From CAYWFP01 sp964457365 (lineage in GTDB: Bacteria; Planctomycetota; SZUA-567), in assembly GCA_964457365.1 (NCBI GenBank), contig CAYWFP010000133.1, positions 1 to 8,489 on the forward strand: 8,489 bases of DNA. Reading direction: 5' to 3'. How positions within the stretch are numbered: the first letter of the stretch is position 1; every line of letters starts with the position of its first letter. The position numbers and the translations under genes were made by a program. A model generated the notes under the pieces. The model had not been told where the DNA came from. It saw only the letters and a program-made list of their open reading frames with translations, and made no database searches. Positions 5,556-8,489 of the stretch are shown in pieces.

Positions 5556-7148
5556 ATGAGAAGCCGGACGAGTCGACGACGCGCAGCCATGCTGGGGTGG
5601 ATCGCCATGCTGGCCTTGGCGGGGGCGCTCGGATCCGGAACGCGCGCGCGCGGGGCCAGCGACTGGCAGTGGACCAAGGGGCAGGGCTGGACCAAGGGGC
5701 TGGGCAAGCCCAAGGACACCCCGGCCGGACAGCTTCGCCACGCGTACGCGCTGGAGAAGAAGATCGAGTTCATGGACGCCTGCCGGCAGTACTTCCTGCT
5801 GGTCAAGTCCTACCCCGAGAGCGAGGAGGCCGGCGTCGGCCTGCAGCGGCTCTCGTACTGCCTCTTCAAGATGGAGAACTTCTACCAGAGCTTCAAGGCG
5901 CTCGAGCAGGTGCTCGCGGACTACCCCATCGGGGTGAACAAGTCCAAGCTCGTGGTCCTCGAGTACCGTCTCGGCCAGGAGTTCCTGCGCAACGGCGCGC
6001 GGGTGGACCTGCTGAATCGGCACGAGAAGCGCGAGGACGCGGTGGCGGCGGCCATCGAGATCTACAAGGCGGTGCTCAAGCACGACCCGTTCGGCCCCTA
6101 CGCCGCGCCGGCGCTCCTGGCGCTGGGCGACGGCCACCGGGAGCTGAAGGAATTCGAGAAGGCCAAGGGGTTCTACAACCGCATCCTCAACGACTTCCCG
6201 CACGCGGACAAGATCGTCGACAACGCGCGGCTGGGCATCGCCGAGTGCAACGTGCTGCTCGGCGATGGCGACGAGGTGGCGATCGAGCAGACCATCGAGG
6301 ACATCGCCGTCCGCCGCGCCGAAGAAGGCCGCGACGCGACGCCCGCGGAGAAGGAGGAACTCGAGGAGATCTCCGGCCGACTGGACAACATCAACGAGAT
6401 GCGGGCGAAGAAGATGTGGGACGCGTACGAGTTCTACAAGCAGCGCGGCACGCGCAACTCGATCAAGGCCGCGAAGTTCACCCTCGAGCAGATCGTCGAG
6501 CGCTATCCGCGCACGAGTTACGCCAAGCTCGCCCGCAAGGAACTCGGCATCATCGAGGTTCCTTCCGACAAGCTGGCCTTCATCGAGCGCATCCAGCTCC
6601 CCAATCCCTTCAAGAAGCGGAAGAAGTCGCCCGTGCAGACGCCCAGCCGCGGCGAGGACAAGGTGGAGGCGAAGCCGGTGAAGGGTTATATCCCCGGCGC
6701 CGACCACACGCCGCAAGGCGCCGGCGGCGCCGGCGTCCGGCCGGCCGCGCCGCACGCGTCCATGCCGGAGACGGCGCCCGCCGCGCCGGAAGCCGCGCCC
6801 GCCCCGGTCGGCCCCTCGGCGGTCCCCGCCGGCGCCAACGGCACGGACACGACCGCCATGCCGCCGCGCGATCCGGACGAGCCGGAGTACCTCAAGCGCG
6901 CCGAACACCTCAAGGGCGCGGACGAGCTGGGCCCCCTGCCGGAGACGGCGCCCGCGCCGCGCCCGGCATCGACTCGACCGTTCGCCGACGGCGCCGCGGC
7001 CGTTCCCGGGCCGCGCCAGCCCGCGCCGCGCCGGCCGCGGCAGACCGAGAAGCCAGCCGCGCCGCTGCCGAATCTGGAGACGCCGACACAACCGGCCTCG
7101 TCGTCCTCGAAGACGAAAGACGGCTGGACATTCAGCGAGGATTTCTGA
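5556..7148 (+). CDS. Exported TPR protein, BamD-like domain plus Pro/Ala-rich tail
   Basis: A 530-residue protein. A signal peptide (about 1-34: RTSRRR, then a hydrophobic core ending RARGAS) is followed by a Trp/Gly/Lys repeat (WTKGQG-WTKGLG, 39-50), then TPR-like helix pairs: AYALEKKIEFMDACRQYFLL..YPES (64-89), FKMENFYQSFKALEQVLADYP (104-124), AIEIYKAVLKHDP (166-178), KEFEKAKGFYNRILNDFPHAD (198-218) and AAKFTLEQIVERYPRTSYAKLA (305-326). The first pairs resemble BamD/YfiO. After a basic patch (PFKKRKK, 351-357), about 150 residues are rich in Pro and Ala and probably disordered, ending in WTFSEDF. There is no lipobox. ATG at 5556 has AAGGGGA (5544-5550) 5 bases before it, overlapping the previous stop. 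It probably works with its upstream TPR partner and LptE in outer-membrane assembly; this is inferred from context only. Confidence 0.87.
   Translation: MRSRTSRRRAAMLGWIAMLALAGALGSGTRARGASDWQWTKGQGWTKGLGKPKDTPAGQLRHAYALEKKIEFMDACRQYFLLVKSYPESEEAGVGLQRLSYCLFKMENFYQSFKALEQVLADYPIGVNKSKLVVLEYRLGQEFLRNGARVDLLNRHEKREDAVAAAIEIYKAVLKHDPFGPYAAPALLALGDGHRELKEFEKAKGFYNRILNDFPHADKIVDNARLGIAECNVLLGDGDEVAIEQTIEDIAVRRAEEGRDATPAEKEELEEISGRLDNINEMRAKKMWDAYEFYKQRGTRNSIKAAKFTLEQIVERYPRTSYAKLARKELGIIEVPSDKLAFIERIQLPNPFKKRKKSPVQTPSRGEDKVEAKPVKGYIPGADHTPQGAGGAGVRPAAPHASMPETAPAAPEAAPAPVGPSAVPAGANGTDTTAMPPRDPDEPEYLKRAEHLKGADELGPLPETAPAPRPASTRPFADGAAAVPGPRQPAPRRPRQTEKPAAPLPNLETPTQPASSSSKTKDGWTFSEDF
5670..5705 (+). 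repeat. 18-bp tandem duplication (WTKGxG x2)
   Basis: Two adjacent 18-base units (5670-5687 and 5688-5705), differing at a single base (A versus T at the fourteenth position), encode WTKGQG and WTKGLG just after the signal peptide of the second TPR protein. The unit is a multiple of three, so copy-number change would keep the frame. Confidence 0.9.
6763..6954 (+). repeat. In-frame direct repeat of 18 bp in the Pro/Ala-rich tail
   Basis: The same 18 bases, beginning TGCCGGAGACGG, occur at 6763-6780 and 6937-6954, 174 bases (58 codons) apart, encoding PETAPA both times (residues 404-409 and 462-467). This is compatible with growth of the linker by duplication, though GC-biased low-complexity coding may contribute. 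Confidence 0.7.
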
Positions 7149-7152
7149 TAAT
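7125..7152 (+). promoter_or_regulatory. Probable sigma70-type promoter for lptE-ftsH
   Basis: TGGACA (7125-7130) and GATAAT (7147-7152) with a 16-bp spacer, each one base from consensus. The -10 box contains the last two bases of the TGA stop of the upstream TPR gene (7146-7148). Transcription would start near 7158-7159, leaving a leader of about 16 bases that just includes the strong ribosome binding site of lptE. Activity is inferred. Confidence 0.5.
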
Positions 7153-7163
7153 CGCACAGTTTT

Positions 7164-7170
7164 GGAGGAG
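7164..7170 (+). promoter_or_regulatory. Strong ribosome binding site of lptE
   Basis: GGAGGAG, 4 bases before the ATG at 7175. It is the best Shine-Dalgarno match in the window and fixes the lptE start within a frame that is open far upstream. Confidence 0.85.
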
Positions 7171-7174
7171 ATAC

Positions 7175-7690
7175 ATGCGGATTCTGGCGGCGACCGCGGT
7201 CTGTCTGGTCGCGACAAGTCTTTCGAGTTGCACGCGCTACACCTCGGCCTCGAGTCTGCCCGAACACATCAAGACCGTGGAGGTGGAGACGTTCCACAAC
7301 TCGACGCACTACCTGGGCCTGGAGGAGAAGCTGACGCGGGACCTGATCGAGAAGATCAACCTGACGCCGCACCTGCGGGTGGTCAACAGCGGCGGCGACG
7401 CCACCATCTACGGCGAGATCGTGCGCGTGCGCAACACGCCGACGCAGACCGACAAGGAGAACCGCCCCACGGCCTACACCATCAGCGTGGAGGCCCGGGT
7501 CACGTTCGAGGACAACGTCACCCAGCGGTCCATCTTCGCCGACTGGCGCGTCAGCAGCGCGCGCTCCAGTTCGCGCGCGGGCACATACGCCGTCGACCTG
7601 GGCGAAACGAGGGCCAGTGCCGAGGCGGCGGCGCTGCAGGCGCTGGCGCGGGAGATCGCGGATCGAGCCGTCGGGTCCGGAGACTGGTAA
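7175..7690 (+). CDS. lptE: LPS-assembly lipoprotein LptE
   Basis: LptE is the outer-membrane lipoprotein that plugs the LptD barrel and helps deliver lipopolysaccharide to the cell surface. The 171-residue product has a lipoprotein signal with lipobox L16-S17-S18-C19 and no Asp at +2, consistent with outer-membrane sorting. The mature part shows the LptE-type opening (LPEHIKTVEVETFHNSTHYLGLEEKL split over 28-53), then LTRDLIEKI, a region with TIYGEIVRV (78-86), YTISVEARVTFED (101-113) and a C-terminal helix rich in Ala. This pattern matches LptE of Planctomycetes/Bacteroidetes type more than the E. coli protein. It follows the second TPR gene by 26 bases and precedes ftsH by 48. Family confidence is high; LptD is not in the window. 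Confidence 0.88.
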   Translation: MRILAATAVCLVATSLSSCTRYTSASSLPEHIKTVEVETFHNSTHYLGLEEKLTRDLIEKINLTPHLRVVNSGGDATIYGEIVRVRNTPTQTDKENRPTAYTISVEARVTFEDNVTQRSIFADWRVSSARSSSRAGTYAVDLGETRASAEAAALQALAREIADRAVGSGDW

Positions 7691-7738
7691 CTTCACACCG
7701 AGGTGAGGCGCTGACGCCCAGGGAGCCATTCACACATC

Positions 7739-8489
7739 ATGAATATGCACGGCAACGACGACTCCGGCCGTAGCGGCTCGGATTCACCGGTTATGAAACC
7801 GCTCATCATCTGGATGTTCCTCTTCGCGCTGATCATCGCCTTCATCGCCCTGCGCTGGAGCGGCTCGATGAGCGGCCAGCGGTTGACCCACAAGGAGCTG
7901 CGCGACCGCATCGCCAAGGGCGACGTCAAGTCGGTCACCCTCTACACCCAGAGCGGCGAGGTGAAGGGCGAGTTTGTCGACCACGGCCTCGAGGCGGACG
8001 AGCCGAAGAACTTCGCTTCCCAGTTCAACCCGAACGAGGACGCGGAGCTGAAGAAGCTGCTGATCGACAGCGGCGTCGACTTCGACTATCGCAACCCGGG
8101 GTGGTTCTCGCAACTGGCGCCGTTCTTCCTCTCGACGGTGGTGATCCTGCTGCTTTTCTACTTCCTCATCTTCCGGCAGCTCCGCGGCAGCGGCGGCGGC
8201 GGCATCCTCTCCTTCGGCAAGAGCCGCGCCGTGCGCATCAACCGCGACAAGACCAAGAAGACCTTCGAGGACGTCGCCGGCATCGACGAGGCGCGCGAGG
8301 AGGTGCGCGAGATCATCGAGTTCCTGCGCAACCCGGAGCGTTTCCAGCGCCTCGGCGGGCGGCTGCCGCGGGGCGTGCTGCTGGTCGGCCCGCCCGGCAC
8401 CGGCAAGACCCTGCTGGCCAAGGCCATCGCCGGCGAGGCCGACGTGCCGTTCTTCACCATCAGCGGCTCGGACTTCGTGGAGATGTTCG
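7739..8489 (+). CDS. ftsH: ATP-dependent zinc metalloprotease FtsH, 3' partial
   Basis: Membrane-anchored AAA+ protease that degrades misfolded membrane proteins and selected regulators (LpxC in E. coli). Only the first 250 residues are present; the frame runs off the right edge. Layout: a hydrophilic N-terminus of about 20 residues, TM1 (about 21-39), a periplasmic domain (about 41-125), TM2 (about 127-145), a Gly-rich linker (GSGGGG, 150-155), TFEDVAGIDEAREEV (175-189) and Walker A GPPGTGKT (217-224); the sequence stops in SGSDFVEMF, just before the pore loop. Walker B, SRH and the zinc site lie outside. ATG at 7739 has GGGAG (7721-7725) 13 bases before it, longer than usual; ATG at 7745 is no better. 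A short GGCG/CGCC hairpin (7707-7718) lies in the 48-base gap, with no T-run. Transcription from lptE is likely to continue into it. Confidence 0.96.
   Translation, partial: MNMHGNDDSGRSGSDSPVMKPLIIWMFLFALIIAFIALRWSGSMSGQRLTHKELRDRIAKGDVKSVTLYTQSGEVKGEFVDHGLEADEPKNFASQFNPNEDAELKKLLIDSGVDFDYRNPGWFSQLAPFFLSTVVILLLFYFLIFRQLRGSGGGGILSFGKSRAVRINRDKTKKTFEDVAGIDEAREEVREIIEFLRNPERFQRLGGRLPRGVLLVGPPGTGKTLLAKAIAGEADVPFFTISGSDFVEMF

Noticed and set aside
5556..5660. Twin-arginine (Tat) signal at SRRRAAML in the second TPR protein
   Set aside because: Only SRR fits; the hydrophobic FL positions are Ala-Ala. A Sec signal is simpler.
4484..5806. Minus-strand open frame of 440 codons across recO, first and second TPR genes
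   Set aside because: It spans three convincing + strand genes and has low-complexity Arg/Gln composition without motifs.
6936..6950. LPETA, resembling a sortase recognition motif
   Set aside because: It is about 65 residues from the C-terminus with no following hydrophobic helix or positive tail, and the organism is a diderm.
5514..7217. Minus-strand open frame of 567 codons opposite the second TPR gene
   Set aside because: It lacks any recognisable domain and is very rich in Arg, Gly, Leu and Ala, as expected from the antisense of a GC-rich gene; the + strand frame has a signal peptide, TPRs and a good ribosome binding site.
5597..7690. Long + strand frame of 697 codons ending with lptE
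   Set aside because: Only its last 171 codons (from 7175) are lptE, with a lipoprotein signal and a strong ribosome binding site; the upstream part is an overprinted frame of the TPR gene.
7696..7718. Terminator or riboswitch between lptE and ftsH
   Set aside because: Only short stems (GGCG/CGCC with a 4-base loop, and CAC/GTG) and no T-run; the 48-base gap is too small for a known riboswitch.

Overview
The window is a gene-dense, very GC-rich stretch of bacterial chromosome. All ten genes lie on the + strand, with overlaps or short gaps between them. No RNA gene, insertion sequence, CRISPR array or convincing intrinsic terminator is visible, and no gene-free stretch exceeds about 50 bases. 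The gene set (lptE, BamD-like TPR proteins, ftsH, recO) indicates a diderm bacterium with an outer membrane. The order ribA-ribH-nusB-(php)-ftsY, followed by recO, periplasmic TPR genes, lptE and ftsH, reminds me of the PVC group (Verrucomicrobia, Kiritimatiellae or Lentisphaerae). That assignment is a recollection-based inference, not something the sequence proves.

Region 1 (1-3284) is a tightly coupled housekeeping operon: the 3' part of ribA/ribBA (GTP cyclohydrolase II), ribH (lumazine synthase), nusB (antitermination factor), a PHP-domain phosphoesterase of the TrpH/YciV type, and a short FtsY (SRP receptor). ribH/nusB overlap by 1 base, nusB/php by 14 and php/ftsY by 19. ftsY starts at a GTG inside php.

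Region 2 (3285-3837) holds an unrecognised small two-pass membrane protein with an Arg-rich tail. A sigma70-like promoter (TTGAAT, 18 bp, TATACT) begins at its stop codon and would start transcription 0-4 bases before the recO ATG.

Region 3 (3838-8489) contains recO, two exported TPR/BamD-like proteins, the lipoprotein LptE and the N-terminal half of FtsH, which is cut by the window edge. A second promoter-like sequence (TGGACA, 16 bp, GATAAT) overlaps the stop codon of the second TPR gene and sits just upstream of the lptE ribosome binding site. From the TPR genes to ftsH the theme is envelope assembly and quality control.

Most genes are well-known families. The less ordinary items are the probable leaderless recO transcript, the orphan membrane protein, the TPR protein with a WTKG tandem repeat near its mature N-terminus and a Pro/Ala-rich tail ending in an outer-membrane beta-signal-like peptide, and the placement of an RNase AM-like PHP gene between nusB and ftsY. 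I found no clear sign of a wholly new multi-gene system.
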